Origin: Solimonas sp040391865
GTDB taxonomy: Bacteria; Pseudomonadota; Gammaproteobacteria; Nevskiales; Nevskiaceae
Assembly: GCA_040391865.1 (NCBI GenBank)
Contig: JBEBWZ010000146.1
Coordinates: forward strand, 1 to 8,344
DNA: 8,344 nt
Reading direction: 5' to 3'
The notes under the pieces are model-generated. The model was given only the letters and a program-made list of their open reading frames with translations, was not told the DNA's origin and did not search any database. Numbering within the stretch: the first letter of the stretch is position 1; every line of letters starts with the position of its first letter. Position numbers and translations under genes: made by a program. This document shows positions 1 to 7,386 of this stretch, piece after piece.

Positions 1-1402
<1,402 letters not shown>

Positions 1403-1448
1403 GCAAAACCCGTAAATTGCGGCGCCAAGACAGGGCGCAGAACGGTAT

Positions 1449-1477
1449 ATTATAAAGTCTGAACCCCGGCCTTGGCG
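1449..1477 (-). promoter_or_regulatory. candidate internal promoter for rpoD
   Basis: In the 147-base gap between dnaG and rpoD the minus strand carries a perfect TATAAT (plus-strand 1449-1454), 46 bases before the rpoD ATG. At 17 bases spacing the -35 position reads CGCCAA, a poor match, and there is no TGn extension, so the call rests on the -10 box alone. Internal promoters before rpoD are known from the E. coli version of this operon. The rest of the gap holds a short GCGCC/GGCGC hairpin in the leader (about 1421-1438) and a GTGGC/GCCAC stem just after the dnaG stop. Confidence 0.45.
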
Positions 1478-1549
1478 ACTTTTTCGACAAGGGACAGTGA
1501 TTTAGACGCCATTGATACGTTTCCTGTGGCGGTTCAGTGTGCCACTTTT

Positions 1550-3310
1550 TCAGGATCGCGAGCGCGGCAATCGGGCTCGGTGATAGGCCTCGATGACCCC
1601 GATTTCCGCCCGGGTCAACTCGCGTTGTCGGGATTCTGCGAGCAAACGCTGTGCTTCCGCTTCCAGTGCCCGAAGCGTCAGCAGGTTAATGGTGTCGCGA
1701 AACTCGCTTTCAATGGTCGTTTCATCGATATGAACGTCCTGAGCCAGCAATTTCGACAATCCACGCCCTTTTGCGGTGTCTTTCCACAATTCCACCAGTT
1801 GCGCCGCTCGCGCATCCGGGTGGCCGTGGAAGAAGTCGATAGCCTCGATCAGGACGGAGATCCCTTGGACGTCGGCCTGAGCAAGCAGTTCCATATTCCC
1901 GACCTGCTCTGCCAGATCCGGGCGCTCCATCAGCAGTTGCATGGCGCGGCGCACGGGGCGTGACCCCGTGGCTTCCGGCCGAACCGGTTCGGCACGGCGG
2001 GGCAGGTCTTCTGGCGCGGGGGCATCACTGCGGCGCTGGATCATCGCCTCCAGGTCCGGGCGCCCCAGTCGCGTCAGGCGACTCAGTTCGTCCAGCAGCA
2101 ATGCCCGTAGCGGCCCCTCACGCAGCTTTTCCAGATGCGGGCGGGCCAGGGCAGCCAGCTTGGCTCGGCCATCCAGCGTTCCGAGGTTGACCTGCCGCGA
2201 CAACTCGCCCAGCAGGAACTGCGACAGGGACAGCGATTCCTCAAGTTTCTCGCGGAATGCCTCGGCGCCGATCTGCTGCACCCAGCTGTCCGGGTCCTGG
2301 CCTTCCGGCACGAACATGAAGGCGCATTCACGGCCCTCCGCCATTTCCGGGAGAACCTGTTCCAGCGCTCGCCAGGCGGCACTGCGACCGGCGCGATCGC
2401 CATCGAAGCAGAACACCACCTTGCTGGTCGATTTGAACAGCAGCTGCAGGTGCTCGCGGGTGGTTGCGGTGCCCAGCGTGCCGACGGCTTCATGGATGCC
2501 GTACTGCGACAGCATCACCACGTCCATATAGCCTTCGACCACGATCAGATACGGCAGCGCGGTGGTCGACGAATGACGGGCCTCGTACAGCCCGTACAGA
2601 TTGCGCCCCTTGTGGAACAGGACGGTTTCCGGCGAGTTCAGATACTTGGCGGGATCGTTGCCGAGCGTGCGGCCGCCGAAGGCGATCACGCGGCCGCGGT
2701 TGTCGCGGATCGGGAACATGATGCGATTGCGGAAGCGGTCGTAACAGGGCCGTCCACTGCCGCCGGACTCCCGCTCGATCAGCAGGCCGGCTTCGACCGC
2801 ATGCCGGGTGTCCTTGAGAAAGCCGGTGAGGGCATCCCAGGACTCGGGCGCAAAACCGATTCCGAAGCGTTTCGCGGTTTCGCTGCTGACACCGCGCTGC
2901 TTCAGGTAATCGACGGCCACTTGCGCGGTGCGCAGTTGCTCGCGGAAGAAGCGCTGTGCCCCGGCCAGGGCATCAAGCGGACCTTCGACCACCACATGCG
3001 GTTCATGGCCGCCTTCCCGCGGCACTTCCAGACCGGCACGGCGGGCCAGTTCCTCGACCGCCTCGACGAACGACAGGCGGTCGTACTCCATCAGGAAGTT
3101 GATGGCCGTGCCGTTCTTGTTGGAGCTGAAACAGAAATACATCTGCTTCTGCGGATTGACGTAGAAGCTGGGCGTTTTTTCGTTGGTGAACGGCGAGCGT
3201 GCCTTGTACTCGCGACCGGCGCGCTTCAGTTCCAGCCGCGAGCCGATCAGCTCCACGATGTCGGTGCGAGCGATCAGGTCCTGGATGAATGCGTCGGGAA
3301 TGCGTGACAT
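1550..3310 (-). CDS. dnaG: DNA primase DnaG with degenerate zinc-finger ligands
   Basis: Primase that makes RNA primers at the replication fork with the DnaB helicase; 586 residues, close to E. coli (581). Three parts are visible. The first is an N-terminal CHC2 zinc-finger-type domain (about 1-100). The second is the catalytic core, with RNRIMFPIRDNRGRVIAFGG (about 194-213) and a TOPRIM fold: catalytic Glu259 in VVEGYMDV, DGDRAG (Asp303, Asp305) and QDPDSW (Asp339, Asp341). The third is a C-terminal helicase-binding domain (about 450-586). The catalytic residues are intact. In the zinc domain the usual Cys-Pro-Phe-His is SPFT (Ser39, Thr42) and the usual Cys-Phe-Gly-Cys is CFSS (Cys60, Ser63), so only one of four ligands remains. 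The flanking motifs NEKTPSF, KQMYFCF and AINFLM are conserved, so this is substitution, not domain loss. AGGA lies 8 bases before the ATG. It follows yqeY by 60 bases. Confidence 0.98.
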   Translation of the reverse strand: MSRIPDAFIQDLIARTDIVELIGSRLELKRAGREYKARSPFTNEKTPSFYVNPQKQMYFCFSSNKNGTAINFLMEYDRLSFVEAVEELARRAGLEVPREGGHEPHVVVEGPLDALAGAQRFFREQLRTAQVAVDYLKQRGVSSETAKRFGIGFAPESWDALTGFLKDTRHAVEAGLLIERESGGSGRPCYDRFRNRIMFPIRDNRGRVIAFGGRTLGNDPAKYLNSPETVLFHKGRNLYGLYEARHSSTTALPYLIVVEGYMDVVMLSQYGIHEAVGTLGTATTREHLQLLFKSTSKVVFCFDGDRAGRSAAWRALEQVLPEMAEGRECAFMFVPEGQDPDSWVQQIGAEAFREKLEESLSLSQFLLGELSRQVNLGTLDGRAKLAALARPHLEKLREGPLRALLLDELSRLTRLGRPDLEAMIQRRSDAPAPEDLPRRAEPVRPEATGSRPVRRAMQLLMERPDLAEQVGNMELLAQADVQGISVLIEAIDFFHGHPDARAAQLVELWKDTAKGRGLSKLLAQDVHIDETTIESEFRDTINLLTLRALEAEAQRLLAESRQRELTRAEIGVIEAYHRARLPRSRS

Positions 3311-3329
3311 TTAGGTCGTCCTGACAAGA

Positions 3330-3351
3330 TCGGCGCCATCCTCGGCGCCGA
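3330..3351 (-). promoter_or_regulatory. stem-loop between yqeY and dnaG
   Basis: A perfect 8-bp stem (TCGGCGCC / GGCGCCGA) closes a 6-base loop in the 60-base gap. It ends 7 bases before the dnaG Shine-Dalgarno AGGA on the minus strand. No T-run follows, so it is not a classical terminator. It could stabilise or mark a processing end of the dnaG message, or modulate dnaG translation. The structure is seen directly; the function is inference. Confidence 0.5.
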
Positions 3352-3370
3352 CTTTCAAAACAAGCCGAAA

Positions 3371-3817
3371 CTAACCCAATTTCGCCTTGATCAGGCCCGA
3401 CAGCTTGCCCATGTCGGTGCGCCCCTGAACCTTGGGCTTGATCCAGCCCATGATCTTGCCCATATCCTTGCCGCCCGCCGCGCCGGTCTCGGCGATGGCC
3501 TGTTCGATCAGGGCGATCACTTCGGCTTCCGTCAGCTGCTGCGGCAGATAGCCGATCAGCATCCGGATTTCCGCGGCTTCCTTGTCGGCCAGATCGGGCC
3601 GGTTGCCGTTGCGGAACTGATTTTCGGAATCGCGACGCTGTTTCACCATCTTTTCGATGGCGGTCAGCACCACGGCGTCGGTTAGTTCGATGCTTTCGAC
3701 GACTTCGCGCTGCTTGAGCTCCGCCTGGAGCATGCGCAGTACGCCGAGCCGCAGCTTGTCGCCGCCGCGCATGGCAGCCTTCACGTCCTCGGCAATCTGA
3801 GTTTTCAGGTCGGACAT
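3371..3817 (-). CDS. yqeY: GatB/YqeY domain-containing protein
   Basis: Small helical protein of 148 residues, the usual length for YqeY. It resembles the C-terminal tRNA-contacting domain of the amidotransferase subunit GatB, but its own cellular role is not settled. Family hallmarks are the N-terminus MSDLKTQIAEDVKAAMRGGD, then LRMLQAELKQREVV, a central basic helix (KMVKQRRDSENQF), EIRMLIGYLPQQLTEAEV and the Gly/Lys-rich C-terminus with GKDMGKIMGWIKPKVQGR. An upstream in-frame ATG at 3874 would add 19 residues (MRGFSQQ...). I rejected it because that stretch lacks a Shine-Dalgarno and overlaps stem-loops; MSDLKTQI matches family N-termini. The ribosome site before 3817 is also weak. It sits between rpsU and dnaG, an arrangement I recall from xanthomonads but not from E. 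coli. Confidence 0.95.
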   Translation of the reverse strand: MSDLKTQIAEDVKAAMRGGDKLRLGVLRMLQAELKQREVVESIELTDAVVLTAIEKMVKQRRDSENQFRNGNRPDLADKEAAEIRMLIGYLPQQLTEAEVIALIEQAIAETGAAGGKDMGKIMGWIKPKVQGRTDMGKLSGLIKAKLG

Positions 3818-3838
3818 GATGCTTAGGCACTCATTAGG

Positions 3839-3890
3839 CAGGCGAAGGGACGCCTGTTGCGAAAAGCCGCGCATTCAGGGAATGACGCGG
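3839..3890 (-). promoter_or_regulatory. two consecutive stem-loops upstream of yqeY (second one terminator-like)
   Basis: Reading in the direction of transcription, the first hairpin (3890-3867) pairs CCGCG plus CATTC with GAATG plus CGCGG. That is 10 bp with one bulged base and a 3-base loop. It is followed by GGCTTTTCGC, so a short T-run makes it a possible weak second terminator. The next hairpin (3856-3839) is a perfect CAGGCG/CGCCTG stem with a 6-base loop and no T-run. It ends 21 bases before the yqeY ATG. Both lie in the 178-base rpsU-yqeY gap behind the stronger terminator. Confidence 0.5.
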
Positions 3891-3910
3891 ATCGTGCCGG
3901 GATAGCGTGC

Positions 3911-3953
3911 AACAAAAACAACAAGCCGCCCCGATCTTCATCGGGACGGCGGC
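3911..3953 (-). terminator. rho-independent terminator/attenuator after rpsU
   Basis: On the minus strand an 11-bp GC-rich stem (CCCGAT/ATCGGG extended by GCCGC/GCGGC across a 3-base bulge, with a 4-base loop) is followed directly by TTGTTGTTTTTGTTG. This is the classic layout of an intrinsic terminator. It lies 43 bases after the rpsU stop and upstream of yqeY-dnaG-rpoD. In E. coli a partial terminator at the equivalent place lowers dnaG and rpoD expression relative to rpsU; a similar role here is inferred. Confidence 0.85.
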
Positions 3954-3967
3954 ACATCCCGGACATC

Positions 3968-3993
3968 CTCAGGACGGCGATGGCCGTCCGGAG
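3968..3993 (-). promoter_or_regulatory. stem-loop directly after rpsU stop
   Basis: A perfect 7-bp stem (GGACGGC/GCCGTCC, 4-base loop), extended by CTC/GAG across one mismatch, begins 2 bases beyond the rpsU stop codon. No T-run follows. It may protect the 3' end of the short rpsU message after termination at the next hairpin. That role is inference. Confidence 0.45.
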
Positions 3994-3995
3994 AA

Positions 3996-4211
3996 TCAAT
4001 ACATCCGCACCCGCTTGTTCGACTCGCGCTGGACCTTCTTGGCCTGGCGCTTCACGGCAGCAGCGCGCTTACGCTTGCGCTCCTGGCTCGGCTTTTCGTT
4101 GAACTCGTGGGTCCGCAGGTCGGTCAGTACGCCGGCCTTCTCGCAAGTGCGCTTGAAACGGCGCAGGGCGACCTCAAAAGGCTCGTTGTCGCGAACGCGG
4201 ACTGCTGGCAT
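3996..4211 (-). CDS. rpsU: 30S ribosomal protein S21 (bS21)
   Basis: Small basic protein of the 30S subunit platform near the 3' end of 16S rRNA, involved in translation initiation. It is 71 residues, the same as E. coli S21, and aligns end to end: MPAVRVRDNEPFEVALRRFK, CEKAGVL, EFNEKPSQERKRKRAAAVKR and the basic tail ending RVRMY. Upstream lies AAGAGAG about 9 bases before the ATG. It is the first gene of the operon, with its own promoter, a 5' leader hairpin and a strong downstream terminator, so it probably makes most transcripts alone. Confidence 0.99.
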   Translation of the reverse strand: MPAVRVRDNEPFEVALRRFKRTCEKAGVLTDLRTHEFNEKPSQERKRKRAAAVKRQAKKVQRESNKRVRMY

Positions 4212-4237
4212 ACGAAGACACTCTCTTTATTGCGGGC

Positions 4238-4257
4238 AAAAAGGACCTGATGGTCCC
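4238..4257 (-). promoter_or_regulatory. hairpin plus T5 run in the rpsU 5' leader
   Basis: In the approximately 50-base rpsU leader the minus strand forms GGACC/GGTCC (5 bp, 4-base loop, one further G-T pair possible). TTTTT follows at once, about 25 bases before the start codon. It looks like a short attenuator or leader regulatory hairpin. The stem is short, so it could also be chance. Confidence 0.4.
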
Positions 4258-4269
4258 AAAGGGGCGGCG

Positions 4270-4298
4270 ATTCTAGCGTCCGCAGCCGATCAGTGCAA
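4270..4298 (-). promoter_or_regulatory. sigma-70 promoter of rpsU operon
   Basis: On the minus strand, TTGCAC (4298-4293) and TAGAAT (4275-4270) are separated by exactly 17 bases. Each is one or two bases from consensus. The predicted start near 4263 gives a leader of about 50 bases. It lies in the 119-base divergent region shared with tsaD. Confidence 0.8.
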
Positions 4299-4318
4299 AT
4301 CCCGGGCGGCGGGGGCCG

Positions 4319-4324
4319 TACAAT
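4319..4324 (+). promoter_or_regulatory. -10 box of tsaD, possible leaderless start
   Basis: TACAAT is followed by six bases and then the tsaD ATG, so the predicted first transcribed base is at or next to the A of the start codon. No Shine-Dalgarno is present upstream. The -35 position (about 4296-4301, CAAATC) is poor and overlaps the rpsU -35 on the other strand. Confidence 0.5.
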
Positions 4325-4330
4325 ACGCGA

Positions 4331-5422
4331 ATGTCCGACCTTGCTGTTGCTGCCGGCCCGATTCTCGGCATCGAAACCTCCTGCGATGAAACCGCCATTG
4401 CCGTATACGACGGCGAGCGCGGCCTGCTGTCGCATGTCCTGCACAGCCAGATCCGTCTGCATGCGGAATTCGGCGGGGTGGTGCCGGAACTGGCGTCGCG
4501 CGATCACGTGCGTCGTATCAATGCCCTGGTGCGACAGGCGCTGAGCGAGGCGGGTATCGAAGCGCAGGCACTGGGCGGCATCGCCTATACCGCCGGACCG
4601 GGGCTGATCGGCGCGCTGATGGTCGGAGCCTCTGTGGCCGCTGGCCTGGCCACCGCCCTGCAGCGACCGTTGATCCCCGTGCACCACATGGAAGCGCATC
4701 TCCTGGCGCCGATGCTGGAGTCCCCACGGCCGCAGTTTCCATTTGTGGCGCTGCTGGTTTCGGGCGGACACACCTTGTTGATCGCTGTACGCGGCGTCGG
4801 CGAATACGAACTCCTGGGCGAAAGCCTCGACGACGCCGTCGGTGAAGCGTTCGACAAGACCGCCAAGATGCTTGGCCTGCCATACCCGGGCGGGCCGCAT
4901 CTGGCCAAGCTCGCGGAGCAAGGCGTGCCGGGCCGTTACAAGCTGCCGCGCCCGATGACCGACCGTCCCGGTCTGGAATTCAGCTTCAGTGGCCTCAAGA
5001 CCGCAGTGCTCACCGCATTGCCAGCCGGCGCCGACGAACAGCAGAAGGCTGATCTGGCCCAGGCCTTTCAGGAAGCGGTGACCGATACGCTGGCCATCAA
5101 ATGCGGCCGCGCGCTGGAGCAGACGGGCCTGCAGCGACTGGTGGTTGCCGGCGGCGTCGGCGCCAACCTGCGGTTGCGCGAAAAGCTGGGCGAACTGGCT
5201 CGACGCCATGGTGCCGAGCTGTTCTTCCCGCGCCACGAGTTCTGTACCGACAACGGCGCCATGATCGCCTACACCGGCTGGGCGCGGCGCGAACAGGGCC
5301 GCATTCCGGACGGACGATTGTTCACCACGCCGCGCTGGAGCCTCGACGAGTTGCGGCCACCGCAGGCGGCGGGCGTGGAGAACGCGCAAACAACAACGGT
5401 CGGCTTCGCGCTGCGCGCCTGA
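4331..5422 (+). CDS. tsaD: tRNA N6-adenosine threonylcarbamoyltransferase TsaD
   Basis: Transfers threonylcarbamoyl to A37 of ANN-decoding tRNAs (t6A), in complex with TsaB/TsaE using TsaC product. It is 363 residues against 337 in E. coli. The extra length is a short N-terminal extension (MSDLAVAAGP) and a C-terminal tail after the last conserved strand (from about 345). ASKHA-fold motifs run in order: GIETSCDET (13-21), GGVVPELASRDH (48-59), TAGPGLIGALMVG (87-99), metal-binding HMEAH (His119, His123), VSGGHT (143-148), LDDAVGEAFDKTAKMLGL (166-183), FSFSGLKTAV (217-226), GGVGANLRLR (274-283) and the third metal ligand Asp307 in CTDNGA. All key residues are present. It is divergent from rpsU, the classic arrangement. 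Earlier alternative starts are not visible; the ATG is supported by a -10 box just upstream. Confidence 0.98.
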   Translation: MSDLAVAAGPILGIETSCDETAIAVYDGERGLLSHVLHSQIRLHAEFGGVVPELASRDHVRRINALVRQALSEAGIEAQALGGIAYTAGPGLIGALMVGASVAAGLATALQRPLIPVHHMEAHLLAPMLESPRPQFPFVALLVSGGHTLLIAVRGVGEYELLGESLDDAVGEAFDKTAKMLGLPYPGGPHLAKLAEQGVPGRYKLPRPMTDRPGLEFSFSGLKTAVLTALPAGADEQQKADLAQAFQEAVTDTLAIKCGRALEQTGLQRLVVAGGVGANLRLREKLGELARRHGAELFFPRHEFCTDNGAMIAYTGWARREQGRIPDGRLFTTPRWSLDELRPPQAAGVENAQTTTVGFALRA

Positions 5423-5471
5423 GATCAAGCTGCGGAGCCTTGCGGTCGTTGCCGCATGTGGGTCGAATCAA

Positions 5472-5495
5472 GCGGCAGGCGGCTTGCCTGCCCGC
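5472..5495 (+). other. inverted repeat downstream of tsaD
   Basis: GGCAGGC/GCCTGCC forms a perfect 7-bp stem with a 5-base loop, extended by GCG/CGC across a bulge, starting about 50 bases after the tsaD stop. There is no T-run on either side. It may end or stabilise the tsaD message, but it is not a clear intrinsic terminator. The rest of the 204-base gap before the sigma gene holds only the promoter candidate, an AGACGG/CCGTCT hairpin (5558-5573) and the ribosome site. Confidence 0.35.
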
Positions 5496-5519
5496 CTCAT
5501 CGCTGTCCCCGGTAGGGTA

Positions 5520-5549
5520 TTGCTTCCGCCGCACGTATGGGTCTTATAG
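5520..5549 (+). promoter_or_regulatory. candidate promoter of the ECF sigma gene
   Basis: TTGCTT (5520-5525) and TTATAG (5544-5549) are spaced by 18 bases, a fair sigma-70 pattern. Transcription from about 5556 would start after the in-frame ATG at 5537 but well before the TTG at 5627. It therefore agrees with the TTG start. The match is moderate only. Confidence 0.35.
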
Positions 5550-5613
5550 AGTGGGCAAGACGGCAAACCGTCTCGACTCACCACGGAAGTGGCAATTCGA
5601 GGGGCGCGGATGC

Positions 5614-5620
5614 GGAGGAG
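5614..5620 (+). promoter_or_regulatory. strong Shine-Dalgarno deciding the sigma-gene start
   Basis: GGAGGAG followed by six bases and TTG is an almost ideal ribosome site. No comparable site precedes the in-frame ATG at 5537 or the GTG at 5639. Confidence 0.7.
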
Positions 5621-5626
5621 ACTGCA

Positions 5627-6181
5627 TTGGCCAACGGCGTGGACATCGCGGTATGCAGCCTGCCGGATGGTGGGCGAGAGCCCGATTTTGAAACCTTCCT
5701 GCGCGAGCAACGCTCGCCGCTGGCGAGCTTTCTGCGTCGCCGCCTCCATACCGAGGAAGACGCTCAGGACGCAACGCAGGAAAGCCTTATGCGCATGCTG
5801 CGCTACGGCCGCACCGAACCGCCGCCCGCATGGAAACCGCTGCTGTATCGCATCGCCACCAACATCGCCTGTGATCGTGCCCGTACCCGAACCGCGCGCC
5901 ATGCGGATCAGCATGTCTCGCTGGAGATTGCGGAACTGATCTCCGAAGAGCCGTCGGCGGAACAGCAGCTGGTCCGCGAGCAGGAAATGGCGATGCTGCG
6001 CGAAACCATCTTCGCCCTGCCGGAGAAATGTCGGGACATCTTCCTGCTGCACATGGACGGCATGACCTACGCCGACATCGCGGCGCGTTACGGCCTGTCG
6101 CAGAAGATGATCGAGAAATACATATCCAGAGCTTTGGCTGCGCTGCGCGCCAAGGGCAAAGCGTACAGCGAGACCCTGTAG
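5627..6181 (+). CDS. FecI-type ECF RNA polymerase sigma factor
   Basis: Group IV sigma factor, probably activating the adjacent TonB-dependent receptor. From the TTG start it is 184 residues, typical of FecI-like factors. The sigma-2 domain (about 19-92) runs from FETFLREQRSPLASFLRRRL through EEDAQDATQESLMRMLRY to the -10-recognition segment WKPLLYRIATNIACDRAR. The sigma-4 domain (about 118-175) has LPEKCRDIFLLHMDGMTYAD, then the helix-turn-helix IAARYGLSQKMIEKYISRAL. There is no extra C-terminal domain. The frame stays open back to an ATG at 5537, but residues encoded there match no sigma region and lack a ribosome site. The fecR-like gene begins four bases after its stop, so translation is probably coupled. 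The usual pattern is a factor held inactive until FecR signals. Confidence 0.9.
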   Translation: MANGVDIAVCSLPDGGREPDFETFLREQRSPLASFLRRRLHTEEDAQDATQESLMRMLRYGRTEPPPAWKPLLYRIATNIACDRARTRTARHADQHVSLEIAELISEEPSAEQQLVREQEMAMLRETIFALPEKCRDIFLLHMDGMTYADIAARYGLSQKMIEKYISRALAALRAKGKAYSETL

Positions 6182-6185
6182 AGAC

Positions 6186-7214
6186 ATGAGCGCCACCTCA
6201 AACCAAGACACCGATCCCCGCGAACACGCCGAGCAATGGTTCGCGCGCCTGCGCGCCACAGACTGCAGTGCCGGCGAGCGCGCCGCCTTCGAGCGCTGGC
6301 GCGCAGCCTCTCCGGACAACGCTGACGCCTATCGTGAAGTCGAGGCCTTGTGGCAACGCGTGCGAAGCCTGCGCACGGATCCCGCCATTGCCGCCGCCAC
6401 GGCTGCATTGCGTGCGACCGCTCCTGATGTGGCCATGCCGTCACAGGTAACGGCTGTGCCTGCTGCAGCGTACTACCGCCCAGCGCGTCGCCGAGCATGG
6501 ATTCCCGTAGCGGTTGCTGCCGCACTGGTGCTTGCACTCATGCCGCTGCTGCTGCCTCAGATCCATGGTGGCCAACGCTACAGCACCGACACCGGCGAGC
6601 AACGCAACATCGTGCTTGCCGACGGCTCCACCGTGCTGCTCGATGCGCAATCCATGCTGCAAGTGCGCTACGACAAGCAACAGCGGCATCTGCGCCTGCA
6701 ACGAGGACAAGCACAATTCAAGGTCGCACACGATGCGCAACGGCCATTCATCGTTGAAGCGGGTGACGGCCGGATCAAAGCGCTGGGCACACAGTTCCAG
6801 GTACGCGTCGATGGCCCCGCCGTCACCGTCACCCTGCTGGAAGGCAAGGTCAGCGTCGACGCACCCAAAACGCGCGACATCGCAAAAACAGAAACACTGA
6901 CCGCCGGACAGCAGATCCGCTACGACAGCAAAAAAGACCTGTGGGCCAAAGCCCCGGCCGACCTGGAAGTCGTGCAAGCCTGGGTCTACGGTGATCTCGT
7001 ATTCAAGCGCTGGCGTCTGGCCGATCTGGTGGCGGAAATGAATCGCCACTCCAGCGTCAAGCTCACCATCGCCGATCCATCGCTGGCAGATCTGCCTGTC
7101 AGCGGCCGCTTCCACGCCGGAGATCATCAATCATTGATCCTCGCGCTGGAAAGCGATTGGCCCATCGCCACCCGCAAAGTATCGAGCGAAGAAGTCGCGC
7201 TGCTGCGGCGCTGA
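6186..7214 (+). CDS. FecR-family transmembrane anti-sigma regulator
   Basis: Inner-membrane protein that binds the ECF sigma factor in the cytoplasm and senses the receptor's signalling domain in the periplasm; 342 residues. The N-terminal sigma-binding domain (about 10-62) has the family pattern EHAEQWFARLRA, AFERWRAASPDNADAYREVEALW. One membrane helix lies at about 105-124 (WIPVAVAAALVLALMPLLLP) after a basic RRR, so the N-terminus is inside. The periplasmic FecR domain (about 134-235) has GEQRNIVLADGSTVLLD, LQRGQAQFKV and ALGTQFQVR. The C-terminal DUF4974/STN-like domain (about 265-340) has YGDLVFKRWRLADLVAEMNR. The conserved Gly201-Thr202 matches the place where some FecR proteins are reported to self-cleave. 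Its own ribosome site is weak (GAGA), consistent with coupling to the sigma gene 4 bases upstream. Confidence 0.93.
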   Translation: MSATSNQDTDPREHAEQWFARLRATDCSAGERAAFERWRAASPDNADAYREVEALWQRVRSLRTDPAIAAATAALRATAPDVAMPSQVTAVPAAAYYRPARRRAWIPVAVAAALVLALMPLLLPQIHGGQRYSTDTGEQRNIVLADGSTVLLDAQSMLQVRYDKQQRHLRLQRGQAQFKVAHDAQRPFIVEAGDGRIKALGTQFQVRVDGPAVTVTLLEGKVSVDAPKTRDIAKTETLTAGQQIRYDSKKDLWAKAPADLEVVQAWVYGDLVFKRWRLADLVAEMNRHSSVKLTIADPSLADLPVSGRFHAGDHQSLILALESDWPIATRKVSSEEVALLRR

Positions 7215-7240
7215 GCCGTTAGATCGGACCAAGTCGCTTC

Positions 7241-7350
7241 CGTCATCCTGAGCGCTAGCGAAGGATCTTCCAGCGGGGACTGGCCACGGTAAGAGAGAAG
7301 ATCTTCGCTGGCGCTCAGCGCCAGTCCTGCGCCTGCCGAAGGAATGACAG
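7241..7350. repeat. long imperfect intergenic palindrome
   Basis: The left arm at 7241-7270 begins CGTCATCCTGAGCG and ends GAAGGATCTTC. It is mirrored at 7297-7318 (GAAGATCTTCGCTGGCG...) and again at 7338-7348 (GAAGGAATGAC). Inside the right arm a perfect CTGGCGC/GCGCCAG stem with a 3-base loop sits at 7308-7324. From memory, palindromes starting GTCATCCTGAGCG and ending GAAGGATCT are scattered in many bacterial genomes, so this is probably a dispersed REP-like element. It lies directly after the fecR-like gene and may act at the end of its transcript. Confidence 0.7.
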
Positions 7351-7386
7351 AGGCGTTTCGTAGCCCCGAATCCTGCTGTTCAAACG

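Noticed and set aside
2135..3307. 390-codon plus-strand ORF across dnaG
   Set aside because: Antisense shadow of dnaG created by high-GC codon usage; no ribosome site and no domain recognisable.
3818..3874. N-terminal extension of YqeY from an ATG at 3874
   Set aside because: The added 19 residues match no YqeY N-terminus, lack a ribosome site and coincide with stem-loops.
4124..5428. 434-codon minus-strand ORF across tsaD
   Set aside because: Longer than tsaD but wholly antisense to a clearly conserved gene and running into rpsU's leader; no recognisable motifs.
5468..6319. 283-codon minus-strand ORF across the sigma gene
   Set aside because: Antisense to a recognisable ECF sigma factor; composition is that of a shadow frame.
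6441..7130. 229-codon minus-strand ORF across the FecR gene
   Set aside because: Antisense to the FecR coding frame, with no family motif of its own.
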